64,000 nt of DNA from Pseudolabrys sp. (GCA_019689975.1 JADGGK010000001.1:62001-126000); one strand, 5' to 3'. Shown: positions 12,228 through 21,433, counted from the stretch's first letter. Program-made: numbers and translations. The notes: generated by a model not told the origin, from the letters alone.

Positions 12228-12353
12228 GTCCCCGAATCCGGATTGGGCGCGTCGGGCCTAGCGCACCGGACCGTGCCGGGAACGGCAGCGGGCAGGGCCG
12301 CGCGCACGCACATCCGCGCTCCGTCTTTCATTTTTATTTTGTCTTTTACCTTA

Positions 12354-12387
12354 CCCGGCAAGGCTGCCGGGAGGCGCTTCGGCCTCC
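12354..12387. other. Two adjoining GC hairpins between irr and the SH3 gene
   Basis: CCCGGC-6-GCCGGG (12354-12371) and GGAGGC-GCTTCG-GCCTCC (12370-12387) form back-to-back 6-bp hairpins in the convergent irr/SH3 intergenic region. A T-rich stretch (12326-12350) lies before them on the plus strand, so neither transcript shows the canonical hairpin-then-T order. They could act as factor-dependent ends or stabilise 3' ends. Confidence 0.3.
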
Positions 12388-12430
12388 GGCCGGCCAATCA
12401 CGCGGCCGCGGACATGCGCTTGCCCGGCGG

Positions 12431-12976
12431 TCAATCGATTTTCTCGTTTGGGTAGACTCCCCACAGCCGCTCCTGCCTGATCCAGCCGTCGAAACCGTTG
12501 CCCGCAAACTCGCACCAGGTGCCGGTGCAATATTTGAGCGCGCCGAGCACGCCGGCTTGCAGCCGCGCCACCACCGCCGCGCGCGGGTCCGGCCGCTCGT
12601 AGAGCGGCACCAATTCGCTCTTGAGCGTCGGCACCACGACCGCCGTCCTCTTGCCTGACAGCAGGGAATGATAGACCCATCCGTCGGCGCCTTCCCAGTC
12701 GCGGATCCGTCGCCAATTGTCGAACTCGGCGATGATCTCGACCGGCATTCCGGCGCGGGTGTAGATCCAGCGGACGTCCTGATCCAGATTCGGGCCGCGC
12801 CGGACCTTGACCTTGTCCGCCTTCAGGCTGACGAAGCGCGGCACCGGCAGGCCGCTCACCGAACCCGTGGCGAGCGCATTCGCGGCATGGGCGCAGGGCG
12901 GCCGCGTCGCAAGGACCGCCGCGGCGAGCGCCAGGCTTGCGAGCACGGCGCGGCAGCTTTGTGTTACCCCGTTCAT
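12431..12976 (-). CDS. Exported bacterial SH3-domain protein
   Basis: The 181-residue product begins with a signal peptide (about residues 1-31, ending AHAAN), so it is predicted to be periplasmic. The remainder contains two SH3-like repeats: residues about 47-108 (VSLKADKVKVRRGPNLDQDVRWIY, then GWVYHSLLSGKR) and 112-178 (TLKSELVPLYERPDP to GFDGWIRQERLWGVYPNE). Such domains often bind peptidoglycan or peptides. The specific role is unknown. The gene is divergent from the hydroxyacid dehydrogenase gene at 13106, a pairing I believe recurs in rhizobial genomes. Confidence 0.8.
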   Translation of the reverse strand: MNGVTQSCRAVLASLALAAAVLATRPPCAHAANALATGSVSGLPVPRFVSLKADKVKVRRGPNLDQDVRWIYTRAGMPVEIIAEFDNWRRIRDWEGADGWVYHSLLSGKRTAVVVPTLKSELVPLYERPDPRAAVVARLQAGVLGALKYCTGTWCEFAGNGFDGWIRQERLWGVYPNEKID

Positions 12977-13105
12977 CTGCTAGGAAAATGCAACACTATC
13001 GCCCTGCATGCGGGAGCGTGCCGCAGTGTGGGGGAGCGCGGTTAAAGAGGGCTGAACGGGGCGACCCGGGCGGCCGAATGATGGCGGACAGCAGGATCGG
13101 CCCGG

Positions 13106-14107
13106 ATGCCAAAAGCCAAGAAACCGCTGGTCATCGTCACCCGCAAGCTTCCCGACCGTGTCGAGCTGCGCATGCGGGAACTTTTCGACGCCCGCCTCAA
13201 TCCTGACGACAAGCCGATGACCCACGGCGAGCTGCAGGAAGCGGTCCGGACGGCGGATGTCCTGGTTCCGACCGTGACCGACCGGATCGACGCGTCCGTG
13301 CTGGCGAAAGCCGGCGAACGGCTCAAGCTGATCGCCAATTTCGGCAACGGCGTCGACAATATCGACGTGGCAACCGCGGTCCAGCGCGGCATCACCGTGA
13401 CCAATACGCCGGGCGTGCTGACCGAGGACACGGCCGACATGACCATGGCGCTCATCCTCGCCGTGCCGCGGCGGCTGGTCGAGAGCGCCGCCGTGCTCAC
13501 GTCGGACAAGGGTTGGGCCGGCTGGTCGCCGACATGGATGCTCGGCCATCGCATCTGGGGCAAGCGGCTCGGCATCATCGGCATGGGGCGGATCGGCCAA
13601 GCGGTCGCCCGCCGCGCGCGCGCTTTCGGCCTGCAGGTCCATTACCACAACCGCCGCCGAGTCGCGCCCAGCATCGAGGAAGAGCTCGACGCCACCTATT
13701 GGGAAAGCCTCGATCAGATGCTGGCGCGCATGGACATCGTCTCGGTCAACTGCCCGCACACGCCGGCAACCTATCATCTGCTCTCGGCGCGGCGGCTCAA
13801 GCTGCTGCGGCCCGAAGCCTATGTCGTCAACACCGCACGCGGCGAGGTGATCGACGAAAACGCGCTGGCGCGGCTGATCGAGTCGGGGGCCATCGCCGGC
13901 GCCGGCCTCGACGTGTTCGAACACGAGCCGGCGGTCAATCCAAGGCTCGTCAAGCTCGCGCGCGCCGGCAAGGTGGTGCTGCTGCCGCATACCGGCTCCG
14001 CAACGCTCGAAGGCCGCATCGACATGGGCGAGAAGGTCATCATCAACATCAAGACCTTCATGGACGGTCACCGGCCGCCGGACCGCGTGCTGCCGTCGAT
14101 GCTGTGA
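13106..14107 (+). CDS. D-isomer-specific 2-hydroxyacid dehydrogenase (probable glyoxylate/glycerate dehydrogenase)
   Basis: The 333-residue enzyme should interconvert D-glycerate/hydroxypyruvate or glycolate/glyoxylate with NAD(P)H. The Rossmann motif GIIGMGRIGQAVARRARAFG lies near residues 154-173. The family catalytic set is visible: Arg245 (NTARGEV), a Glu in FEHEP near 274 and His295 (LPHTGSAT). ATG 13106 was chosen for family length. The 3' end overlaps the convergent flippase-ligase gene by 50 bases. The exact substrate cannot be read from sequence; glycerate dehydrogenase is the usual label for close relatives. Confidence 0.85.
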   Translation: MPKAKKPLVIVTRKLPDRVELRMRELFDARLNPDDKPMTHGELQEAVRTADVLVPTVTDRIDASVLAKAGERLKLIANFGNGVDNIDVATAVQRGITVTNTPGVLTEDTADMTMALILAVPRRLVESAAVLTSDKGWAGWSPTWMLGHRIWGKRLGIIGMGRIGQAVARRARAFGLQVHYHNRRRVAPSIEEELDATYWESLDQMLARMDIVSVNCPHTPATYHLLSARRLKLLRPEAYVVNTARGEVIDENALARLIESGAIAGAGLDVFEHEPAVNPRLVKLARAGKVVLLPHTGSATLEGRIDMGEKVIINIKTFMDGHRPPDRVLPSML

Positions 14108-16265
14108 GCGCCTCGCCGCCGGTCGCGGCGGGCAGGCACGCCAGGGCCGCGCCGATCAGCAGCCAGAAGGTGCGTTGATAAAACATGTCCGCCGGTCCGC
14201 CCATGACGCCGAACCCGACGAGGCAGAGCACGATCGCCACCGCCGCCGGATCCCGAGGCACGCGGCGGGCCTCGGTGAACAGGATCATGAGGCTCGGAAC
14301 CGCAAACACCACAAGCCCGACGATCCCCGTCTCCGCAAGCAGCCACAAGGGCGTGGAGTGAATAAGTAGAGGCAGCCCGCTGGTGGCGAGCACTCCGAGA
14401 TTCCGATAGGCCCCGAGCCCCGCCCCGAACACGGGGTGCTGCAGGAACAGCCGCCAGCCGCCTTCAATGCTGAGCAAACGCTCGGCAGTATTCGCCTCCT
14501 GGGGTATAAATTGCGGGACCAATGTCGCATGCTGTTGTAGGGGCGATGTTGCAGCATTTCGCGCTGCGATCCCGATCACGACGACGACCGCGACGATGAC
14601 GGCCGCGCCGAGCGCCGCCCGCGCCGTCTCGCGCGCCGAGACGGCGCGCAGATAGAGGCCGGCGCCGACAATGAACAGCAGCGAAATCAATCCCGACCGC
14701 GACGCCGAGAACCACAGGCCTGCCATCAACAATGCGAGCAGGGCCGTGCGCGCCGCGGCCGCTTGCGCCGATGCGACCAGCGCCGCCACCGCCATGAGCG
14801 CCTGGAACGCGAAGAAGTTGTGATTTTGCGCGAATCCCTCTACTTCGCTGCCGATCACGGGCAGCAGCGGCAATCCGGCGCGCCACAGCGACACCAGGAC
14901 GATCTCGAGCGCGGCGACCGCAGCCGTGGCGCCCGCGAAGGTCTTGAGCGCCATCTCGAGCGCCCCTTGCCCGCCTTCCCGCACCATCAGCGCGCCGGTT
15001 GCGGCGAAGCAGAGCAGCACGAACCAGCCGAGATAGCGGTTGACCACAGCCCACTGGGTCCACCCGAACCTCGCCGCGCCGATGAGGAGCGAGATCGTCA
15101 AGACCGCGGTGGCGGCCGCGACGGCGATGTTGAGCTGCGGAAAGCGCCAGCGAGGCCAATGGCCGGAGCGAACAGCCCCGAGCACAAACAGCACGCCGCC
15201 GAGAACGGCAAGAGGATCGGCCAGGTTGACGTTCAGCAGGCTGGAACGGATCGGCACATAGATCTGGAACAGCACGAGCGTCATCGTCGCAAGGGGCACA
15301 ACCGCAGCGAGCGCGCGCGCGTAATCGATCTTCGGCCCCTCGCTCGGCCTTGCTTCGGCGAGGCGGGCGCGAGTCCATGCGCGCAGGGATATCGCCGCAA
15401 GCAGCGCCATGGCGAGCAGCGATCCCGTACCGACGACGGCGGCGGCGAGGAAGGCTTTGCCGGCGCCGATACCGACGGCGCTGAGCGCCACCACGGCGCT
15501 CAGCTCGCGCATGCCCCAGCCGGCAAAACTCACCGGCACGCTGGCCGCGAACATCACGATGGTCGAGGCGGCGGCAATGGCGACGATCGGCTCGGTCGGC
15601 GCGAGCGCGTGGACCATGACGACATAGGCCGCCATCATCGGGATTTGCACCAGCACACTCAGGGCGAAACTGCGCAGAAAGCGCGCGGCGAAGCGCCTGG
15701 TCAGGAAAGGCGCGACGGCGGCGGCAGCCATGCGCCCGTAGCCGAACAGCGCGCCCGCGCCCGTGGCGACGAAAAGGCCCACGGCGATTTTGATGAAATC
15801 GGCGCCGCCGCCTGCGCGGTCGAGCGCCACGCGACCGAAGATGAAATACGCCCCCGCGAGCGCGAGCAGGCCCGATGCGAGAGCGGCGACCGCGCGCTCG
15901 TAGAGCGTCATCACCACCACGGACGGAAAGCCGATGCCGCTGCGCGCCATGACCGCCCCGCGCGCCATCAGTTGTCCCACGAGCTGAAACAAGAGCGCGC
16001 CACCGAGGCCGCCATAGCTCACGGCCGCCATCGACTCTCTGAGAGCGAGCGCGTGACCGATGTCGGCGGCGATGAACTTGAAGCGAAGCGTGGCCGCAAA
16101 CGCGTTCAGGATGAGCAGAACGAGCACCGCCGCGATCGTGAGGGGCGGAAGGCCGCCGAGGGCGCGCAGGACGTCGCCCGCGTCGCTGCTTCTTAAGACC
16201 ACCGCAATGACAATGACCAGGAGGAGCGCCGAGACCGCCCCTTTTATTCTTGTTCCGAAGGCCAT
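14058..16265 (-). CDS. Fusion membrane protein: flippase-like domain plus O-antigen ligase-like domain
   Basis: This 735-residue polytopic protein has two recognisable halves. Residues about 1-305 look like the UPF0104/lysylphosphatidylglycerol synthase transmembrane (flippase-like) family: YGGLGGALLFQLVGQLMARG, MTLYERAVAALASG, and ASVPVSFAGWGMRELSAVVAL. Residues about 315-715 look like the O-antigen ligase/polymerase (Wzy_C/WaaL) family: a chain of hydrophobic helices, GLWFSASRSGLISLLF, a periplasmic segment with FGAGLGAYRNLG and HSTPLWLLAETGIVGLVVF. The inferred role is lipid-linked sugar or glycolipid transport and ligation in the inner membrane. Its 3' end overlaps the convergent dehydrogenase gene by 50 bases. 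No glycosyltransferase genes lie next to it. Confidence 0.75.
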   Translation of the reverse strand: MAFGTRIKGAVSALLLVIVIAVVLRSSDAGDVLRALGGLPPLTIAAVLVLLILNAFAATLRFKFIAADIGHALALRESMAAVSYGGLGGALLFQLVGQLMARGAVMARSGIGFPSVVVMTLYERAVAALASGLLALAGAYFIFGRVALDRAGGGADFIKIAVGLFVATGAGALFGYGRMAAAAVAPFLTRRFAARFLRSFALSVLVQIPMMAAYVVMVHALAPTEPIVAIAAASTIVMFAASVPVSFAGWGMRELSAVVALSAVGIGAGKAFLAAAVVGTGSLLAMALLAAISLRAWTRARLAEARPSEGPKIDYARALAAVVPLATMTLVLFQIYVPIRSSLLNVNLADPLAVLGGVLFVLGAVRSGHWPRWRFPQLNIAVAAATAVLTISLLIGAARFGWTQWAVVNRYLGWFVLLCFAATGALMVREGGQGALEMALKTFAGATAAVAALEIVLVSLWRAGLPLLPVIGSEVEGFAQNHNFFAFQALMAVAALVASAQAAAARTALLALLMAGLWFSASRSGLISLLFIVGAGLYLRAVSARETARAALGAAVIVAVVVVIGIAARNAATSPLQQHATLVPQFIPQEANTAERLLSIEGGWRLFLQHPVFGAGLGAYRNLGVLATSGLPLLIHSTPLWLLAETGIVGLVVFAVPSLMILFTEARRVPRDPAAVAIVLCLVGFGVMGGPADMFYQRTFWLLIGAALACLPAATGGEALTASTAARGPAAGDRP

Positions 16266-16457
16266 GCGTCAGGACACCTGCTGCGCATGTCCACGCTTTA
16301 GCGCACATCAACTGCAGATTGAAGCGGCATTATTATCCACGAACAAGCAGGGCGCCGCGGGTGCGTCCGAGGCCGAGGAAAAAAACCGTCGCGTCGCACC
16401 GGCGCTCGACAGGGAAGGAGCCCGCCGCCGTCGCGAGCGCGGCGCCGGAATGACGCC

Positions 16458-17258
16458 TTAACAGCCCAAGGATCGATCCGTGATCGTCGGCTTCTCGCCG
16501 CTCAGCGGATTGGCCGGGTCCCAGGCGTAACTCAGCATTTCGAAGCGCAGCGAGCGCGCGTCGATCATCAGCAAGCGGCCGACGAGTCCTTCGCCGAAAC
16601 CCACGATCTCGCGGACCACCTCGAGCGCCATCAGCGCGCCGAGCACGCCCGGCAAAGCGCCGAGGATGCCGGCTTCGGCGCAGGCCGGTACCGTGCCCGG
16701 CGGCGGCGGCTCCGGGAACAGGCAGCGATAGGTGGGATTGGGTTTGCCGTCGCTGCCGCGCTCGTGCGCGCGGATGGTGGTGAGCGAGCCGTCGAAGGTT
16801 CCGAGCGCCGCCGTTACCAGCGGCTTGCGGGCGAAATAGCACGCGTCCGACACGATATAGCGCGTGGCAAAATTGTCCGAGCCGTCGGCGACGATGTCGT
16901 AGCGCGCGATCAATTCGAGCGCGTTTTCCGCGCTGAGCCGCCGCGGATGCGTCTCGACCATGACATGCGGGTTGAGGCGCCGGACTGCGGCCGCCGCCCG
17001 ATCCGCTTTCGCCCGGCCGACATCCTCGGTTGCGAAGATCACCTGTCGCTGCAGATTGGAGAGTGCAACCCTGTCATCGTCGATCACGCCGAGCGTGCCG
17101 ACGCCGGCGGCGGCAAGATAGAGCAGCAGCGGCGAACCGAGACCTCCGGCTCCGACGATCAGGACGCGCGCCGCCTTGAGCTTCGCCTGCCCCGGGCCGC
17201 CGATCTCGCGCAGGACGATATGCCGCGCATAGCGTTCGAGTTCCGATGCATCGAGCAT
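16458..17258 (-). CDS. moeB: MoeB/ThiF/HesA-family adenylyltransferase
   Basis: Members adenylate the C-terminal Gly-Gly of MoaD or ThiS so that sulfur can be loaded for molybdopterin or thiazole synthesis. The 266-residue protein has the nucleotide motif GAGGLGSP (36-43), the conserved SNLQRQ and a catalytic-type Asp128 in ADGSDNFATRY. Of the two zinc-binding Cys-x-x-Cys motifs of E. coli MoeB, the first is reduced to TYRC (one Cys) and the second is replaced by DPANPLSGEKPT (none), so zinc is probably not bound. ATG 17258 (MLDASELERYARH) was chosen for family length. No moaD or thiS gene is nearby. Confidence 0.85.
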   Translation of the reverse strand: MLDASELERYARHIVLREIGGPGQAKLKAARVLIVGAGGLGSPLLLYLAAAGVGTLGVIDDDRVALSNLQRQVIFATEDVGRAKADRAAAAVRRLNPHVMVETHPRRLSAENALELIARYDIVADGSDNFATRYIVSDACYFARKPLVTAALGTFDGSLTTIRAHERGSDGKPNPTYRCLFPEPPPPGTVPACAEAGILGALPGVLGALMALEVVREIVGFGEGLVGRLLMIDARSLRFEMLSYAWDPANPLSGEKPTITDRSLGC

Positions 17259-17382
17259 GGCGAGCAAGCCTAAGGCAGCCCAACCACTTGCGCCAGCATC
17301 CACCCTGCGCAGGGACATGAATTTGGCGCAAACGGCATGCCGGGCTAGAGTCTGCGGCCGCCGTGACGCGGGTGGGGCGTCG

Positions 17383-18912
17383 ATGACAATGCGTTGCAGC
17401 CTGATCGTTCCGGTGATGGCGCTGCTCTTCGGCGCGGCTCCCGCGCTGGCGCAGGAAGGGAACGCGCCCGCCGGCGCCGAGCCGGCGCGAACGCAGACGA
17501 AAGCGCCGAGCGGGCACCCGACAAGGCCGACGGCCCGGCACAAGACGGCTGCGCAATCCGCCGTGACCGCAACGCGACGCAAGCCGTCGGTGCCGCTTCC
17601 GCGGCCCGACCCCACGAAGACCGTCGCGAAAGCCGAACCGGGCAAAGCCGCGCCCGACAAGGGCAACTCGCCGCCCGCAAGCGGCCCAATCGCCGCGCCG
17701 GCGGCGGCGCACACCGCGATGGCCGCCGACGAGCGGCTGCGGATCGAAGCCGCGCTCACTTGGACCGGCGACGTTCCCGCCGCCGCCAACGGCGAGGATC
17801 GGTTCGGCCTCGCGGTGAAGAATTTCCAGCGACGCACCAATGCCCGGGCAACCGGCGAGCTCACGCCGGAGCAGCGGACCGCTCTGCTTGCCGCCGCGCG
17901 GCAACACGAGAATGAATTCGGCTGGCGCCTGGTCACCGATCCGGCGACCGGCATCCGCTTCGGCCTGCCGGCCAAGCTGCTGCCGCGCACGAGCGAGGCA
18001 GCGCACGGCACCCGCTGGTCATCGACGCATGGCGAATTTCGCATCGAGACCTTTCGCATCAAGGCGCCGGCTCCCAAGCTCGCCGAGCTGTTCGAATACG
18101 AGAAGACCCACCCGACCGACCGCAGGGTGGAGACGAGCCAATTGCGCGACGACGGCTTTCTCATCGGCGGAACGCAGGGCCTGAAGAATTTCTCGGTGCG
18201 CGCGCAGGCGCGCGGCGGCGAGCTGCGCGGCTTCACCATGATGTACGACCAGGCGTGGGACGGAATGCTTGCGCCGGTGACGACGGCGATGCTCAACGCC
18301 TTCGTGCCGTTCCCCGAGCATGCGGCACCCTATGTCGCGCCGACCCGACCGGTGGAATACGGCACCGGCCTCATCGTCAGCCCGCAAGGCCACATCGTCA
18401 CGTCGCGCCGGTTGACCGAGGGCTGCCGCATCATTGCCGCGGTGGGTCTCGGGGACGCCGAACGCGTGGCCGCGGACGACCGCACGGGCCTTGCGTTGCT
18501 GCGCGTCTACGGACAAAGCGGCCTCGCCGCGGTCCCGCTGGCGCGCGAGGCGCCCGACAGCGGCGAGGTGACGCTCGTCGGCGTTCCCGATCCGCGCGAG
18601 CAGAGCGACGACAGGCGCACGCAGATCAAGGCGCGATCGACCGACGACGGCATGATCGTGCCGCACGGGGCGGCGCCGATCGCGGGCCTGATCGGGGCCG
18701 CCGTCGTCGATTCTCGTGGTCGCGTGATCGGCATGATGGATATTCGCGGCACGATGCTTGCCAGCCTCGACGCGTCGCCTTCGCCTGCGCGCCTCGTGCC
18801 GAGCGGCGCGATCGTGAATTTCCTGGCGGCGCACCGCGTGCCCACCGTCGCTGACACGGGCGGCGAGGCGCCGGCGGCGGTGACGCGCGTGATCTGCGTG
18901 CGCGACGGATAG
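17383..18912 (+). CDS. Exported protein with peptidoglycan-binding domain and degenerate trypsin/HtrA-like domain
   Basis: The 509-residue product starts at ATG 17383 after GGTGGGG, with a signal peptide ending ALAQ (about residue 24). A Pro/Ala/Lys-rich linker to about residue 115 follows, then a PG_binding_1-like helix bundle near 141-170 (FGLAVKNFQRRTNARATGEL). From about 327 the fold signature is of an HtrA/trypsin protease (GTGLIVSPQGHIVTSRRLTEG, DDRTGLALLRV, GLIGAAVVDSRGRVIG), but all three catalytic positions are changed: His to Arg/Leu (SRRL), Asp to Gly (TGLAL) and the GNSGG Ser to GLIGAA. It is therefore predicted to be a periplasmic binding or scaffold protein rather than a protease. 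Convergent with the downstream hydratase gene. Confidence 0.75.
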   Translation: MTMRCSLIVPVMALLFGAAPALAQEGNAPAGAEPARTQTKAPSGHPTRPTARHKTAAQSAVTATRRKPSVPLPRPDPTKTVAKAEPGKAAPDKGNSPPASGPIAAPAAAHTAMAADERLRIEAALTWTGDVPAAANGEDRFGLAVKNFQRRTNARATGELTPEQRTALLAAARQHENEFGWRLVTDPATGIRFGLPAKLLPRTSEAAHGTRWSSTHGEFRIETFRIKAPAPKLAELFEYEKTHPTDRRVETSQLRDDGFLIGGTQGLKNFSVRAQARGGELRGFTMMYDQAWDGMLAPVTTAMLNAFVPFPEHAAPYVAPTRPVEYGTGLIVSPQGHIVTSRRLTEGCRIIAAVGLGDAERVAADDRTGLALLRVYGQSGLAAVPLAREAPDSGEVTLVGVPDPREQSDDRRTQIKARSTDDGMIVPHGAAPIAGLIGAAVVDSRGRVIGMMDIRGTMLASLDASPSPARLVPSGAIVNFLAAHRVPTVADTGGEAPAAVTRVICVRDG

Positions 18913-18932
18913 ACGCGCGGCCTACGAAAAAC

Positions 18933-19706
18933 TCATCGATGCTGCCATCGCGGCGGGCGTTTTTCGATGAAGGCCCGCATGCCTTCCTTCTGGTCCTCGG
19001 TGGCAAACAATGAATGGAAGATGCGCCGCTCGAATACGACGCCCTCCGACAAGGGGCTCTCGAAGGCGCGGTTGACCGCCTCCTTGGCGGCGAGGACCGC
19101 GGGCAGCGACATGCCGGCGATCGTCTCCGCCACTTTCATCGCCTCCTCCATCAGGCTTGCCGCCGGCACGACGCGCGCAACCAGGCCGGACTTCTCCGCC
19201 TCGGCGGCATCCATCATGCGGCCGGTCAGGATCAGATCCATCGCCTTGGCCTTGCCTACTGCGCGCGCGAGGCGCTGCGTGCCGCCGATGCCCGGAATGA
19301 CGCCGAGCTTGATCTCGGGCTGGCCGAATTTGGCGTTGTCGGCGGCGATGATGAGGTCGCATTGCATGGCGAGCTCGCAACCGCCGCCGAGCGCGAAGCC
19401 GGCGACGGCAGCGACGATCGGCTTGCGCGCCCGCGCAGCCCGATCCCAGTTGCCGGCGAAATTGCCGAGATAGGCCTCGATGAAGGTCTTGTCCGCCATT
19501 TCCTTTATGTCGGCGCCAGCGGCAAACGCCTTGTCGTTGCCGGTGATCAGCATGCAGCCGATCGCATCATCGGCCTCGAATGCATCGATCGCCTGCACCA
19601 ATTCCGCCTTGAGCGCGCGGTTGAGCGCGTTGAGCGCCTGCGGCCGATTGAGCCGAATGATGCCGACGCGACCCTTGGTTTCGACGAGGATGTTCTGGTA
19701 ACTCAT
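18933..19706 (-). CDS. Enoyl-CoA hydratase (crotonase family)
   Basis: The enzyme hydrates 2-enoyl-CoA to 3-hydroxyacyl-CoA in fatty acid beta-oxidation. The 257-residue protein has the crotonase oxyanion-hole segment [18 protein letters not shown] and both catalytic glutamates in [12 protein letters not shown] and [13 protein letters not shown]. The start at ATG 19706 ([12 protein letters not shown]) is preceded by GGGAGA on its strand. It lies 22 bases downstream of mutM on the same strand, so the two are probably co-transcribed. Substrate chain length cannot be determined. Confidence 0.92.
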   Translation of the reverse strand: MSYQNILVETKGRVGIIRLNRPQALNALNRALKAELVQAIDAFEADDAIGCMLITGNDKAFAAGADIKEMADKTFIEAYLGNFAGNWDRAARARKPIVAAVAGFALGGGCELAMQCDLIIAADNAKFGQPEIKLGVIPGIGGTQRLARAVGKAKAMDLILTGRMMDAAEAEKSGLVARVVPAASLMEEAMKVAETIAGMSLPAVLAAKEAVNRAFESPLSEGVVFERRIFHSLFATEDQKEGMRAFIEKRPPRWQHR

Positions 19707-19728
19707 GCTGGTCTCCCGCTGCATCCGG

Positions 19729-20595
19729 CTATTTCTGGCATGTGGGGCAGTAGAACGTCGAGCGTCCGCCCTGGGTGATGCGCATGATCCTGCCCCTGCA
19801 GACCGGGCAGGGTGCCCCCGCGCGGTCATAGACCTGAAAATTGTGCTGAAAGTCGCCGAGCGAGCCGTCGGTGCGACGATGATCGCGCAGCGATGAGCCG
19901 CCGACGGCGATCGCGTCGGTGAGGACCGCCCTGATGGCATCGACCAGGGCCTCGGCGCGCGGGTTGGGTCGTCCGGCGCGGTCGGCGATCGTCGAGGCCC
20001 GTCGCCTGGGCGACAGGCGCGCGCGGAAAAGGGCTTCACAGACATAGATATTGCCGAGACCGGCAACGACGCGCTGGTCGCTCAGCGCCGCCTTCAATGA
20101 CGTCCTCTTGCCCGCGCATGCTCGCGCCAGGCTCGCCGCGTCGAATGCATTCCCGAGGGGCTCGGGCCCGAGCGCGCGCAGCAGGGGCTCATGGTCGAGC
20201 GTTGCGCGCGGGACGAGCTTCATCGCGCCGAAGCGGCGCGGATCGTTGAAAGTGATCACCGCCCCGTTCGACATGTGAAACACGACGTGATCATGCGCGA
20301 CGTCTTTCGAACGCTCGTGATAGTAGATTCCGGGCGCGTCGGCGGCGCCGATGCGGAACGATCCCGACATGCCGAGATGCATCAGCAGGACGTCGCCGGA
20401 AGAAAGGTCGGCGAGAAGATACTTCGCGCGGCGGCCGAGTGCTTCGACCCTCCGGCCCTCGAGCCGCCGCGCGAAATCCCGCGGCAGCGGCCAGCGCAGG
20501 TCGCGCCGTCGCAGTTCGACCCGGGCAAAATGCGCGCCCTCCATTACCGGCGCCAGACCGCGGCGAACCGTTTCGACCTCGGGCAATTCCGGCAT
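19729..20595 (-). CDS. mutM: Formamidopyrimidine-DNA glycosylase (Fpg/MutM)
   Basis: MutM excises 8-oxoguanine and formamidopyrimidines and cleaves the abasic site by beta/delta-elimination. The 288-residue protein starts [10 protein letters not shown], with the N-terminal Pro2 nucleophile and Glu3, and has a catalytic-type Lys58 (GRRAKYLL). The DNA-binding helix-two-turn-helix is at [17 protein letters not shown]. The C-terminal zinc finger is complete (CPVC, 16 residues, CPTC). ATG 20595 is fixed by the mature N-terminus. It is divergent from ubiE by 79 bases and precedes the enoyl-CoA hydratase gene. Confidence 0.97.
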   Translation of the reverse strand: MPELPEVETVRRGLAPVMEGAHFARVELRRRDLRWPLPRDFARRLEGRRVEALGRRAKYLLADLSSGDVLLMHLGMSGSFRIGAADAPGIYYHERSKDVAHDHVVFHMSNGAVITFNDPRRFGAMKLVPRATLDHEPLLRALGPEPLGNAFDAASLARACAGKRTSLKAALSDQRVVAGLGNIYVCEALFRARLSPRRRASTIADRAGRPNPRAEALVDAIRAVLTDAIAVGGSSLRDHRRTDGSLGDFQHNFQVYDRAGAPCPVCRGRIMRITQGGRSTFYCPTCQK

Positions 20596-20674
20596 GATTA
20601 ACCGCTCCCCGCGCCGACACATAGCGCCTTGGGCGGCCGCGCGCTATGGTCTCGCCAACGAAGGACGAGCGGCG

Positions 20675-21433
20675 ATGGGCGGGGACGAAGGGACACATTT
20701 CGGCGCGCGCACCGTTCCCCTCGCGGAGAAGCAGGGGATGGTCGACGGCGTGTTCCGGTCGGTCGCACGCCGCTACGACCTGATGAACGACCTGATGTCG
20801 TTCGGCCTGCATCGGGCCTGGAAGGACGCGCTTGTCACCGCGGTCAATCCGCCGCGCTCGGACAGGGATTTCGTGCTGCTCGACCTCGCCGGGGGAACCG
20901 GCGACGTCGCGCTGCGCGTCGCACGCGCGGGCGGCCCCGGCGTCCGCGTTATTGTCTGCGATATCAATGCCGACATGCTCGACCTCGGCGCCGAGCGTGC
21001 TCTGAAACAGGGCCTGGACGACCGGGTCGCATTCGAGCAGGGTAACGCGGAAGCGCTCCGCTACCCGGACCGCAGCTTCGATTGCGTCACCGTCGCTTTC
21101 GGCATCCGCAACGTGCCGCGTATGGATGCGGCGCTGCGCGAAGCCGCGCGCGTGCTCAAGTTCGGCGGGCGTTTTCTCTGTCTTGAATTCTCCTCCGTGG
21201 ACGTGCCCGGGCTCGACCTGCTCTACGAGCTTTATTCCTTCCAGGTGATCCCCCGCATTGGGCAGGCGGTGGCCGGCGATCGCGCCGCCTATCAATATCT
21301 CGTCGAGTCGATCCGCCGTTTTCCCCGACCGGATGTGTTCGCCCGCATGATGGAAGCAGCCGGCTTCCGGCGCGTCTCGTTCACTGCGATGTCCGGCGGC
21401 ATCGTCGCCTTGCATTCGGGCTGGCGGCTGTGA
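20675..21433 (+). CDS. ubiE: Ubiquinone/menaquinone C-methyltransferase UbiE
   Basis: UbiE methylates the quinone ring (2-octaprenyl-6-methoxy-benzoquinol step) with S-adenosylmethionine. The 252-residue protein has [28 protein letters not shown] motif [14 protein letters not shown], and [13 protein letters not shown] and [11 protein letters not shown] 20675 is preceded by AAGGACGAGC; the frame stays open upstream but without similarity. The stop codon overlaps the ubiB GTG start by 4 bases (GTGA), which indicates translational coupling in a ubiE-ubiB operon. Confidence 0.96.
   Translation: MGGDEGTHFGARTVPLAEKQGMVDGVFRSVARRYDLMNDLMSFGLHRAWKDALVTAVNPPRSDRDFVLLDLAGGTGDVALRVARAGGPGVRVIVCDINADMLDLGAERALKQGLDDRVAFEQGNAEALRYPDRSFDCVTVAFGIRNVPRMDAALREAARVLKFGGRFLCLEFSSVDVPGLDLLYELYSFQVIPRIGQAVAGDRAAYQYLVESIRRFPRPDVFARMMEAAGFRRVSFTAMSGGIVALHSGWRL

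Noticed and set aside
14763-16196. A 477-codon open frame antisense to the flippase-ligase gene
   Set aside because: His/Arg/Glu-rich composition is typical of the complement of a hydrophobic membrane gene; no homology signal.
16379-16420. Minus-strand T7 run downstream of the MoeB-like gene as terminator
   Set aside because: The preceding sequence gives only a 3-4 bp stem.
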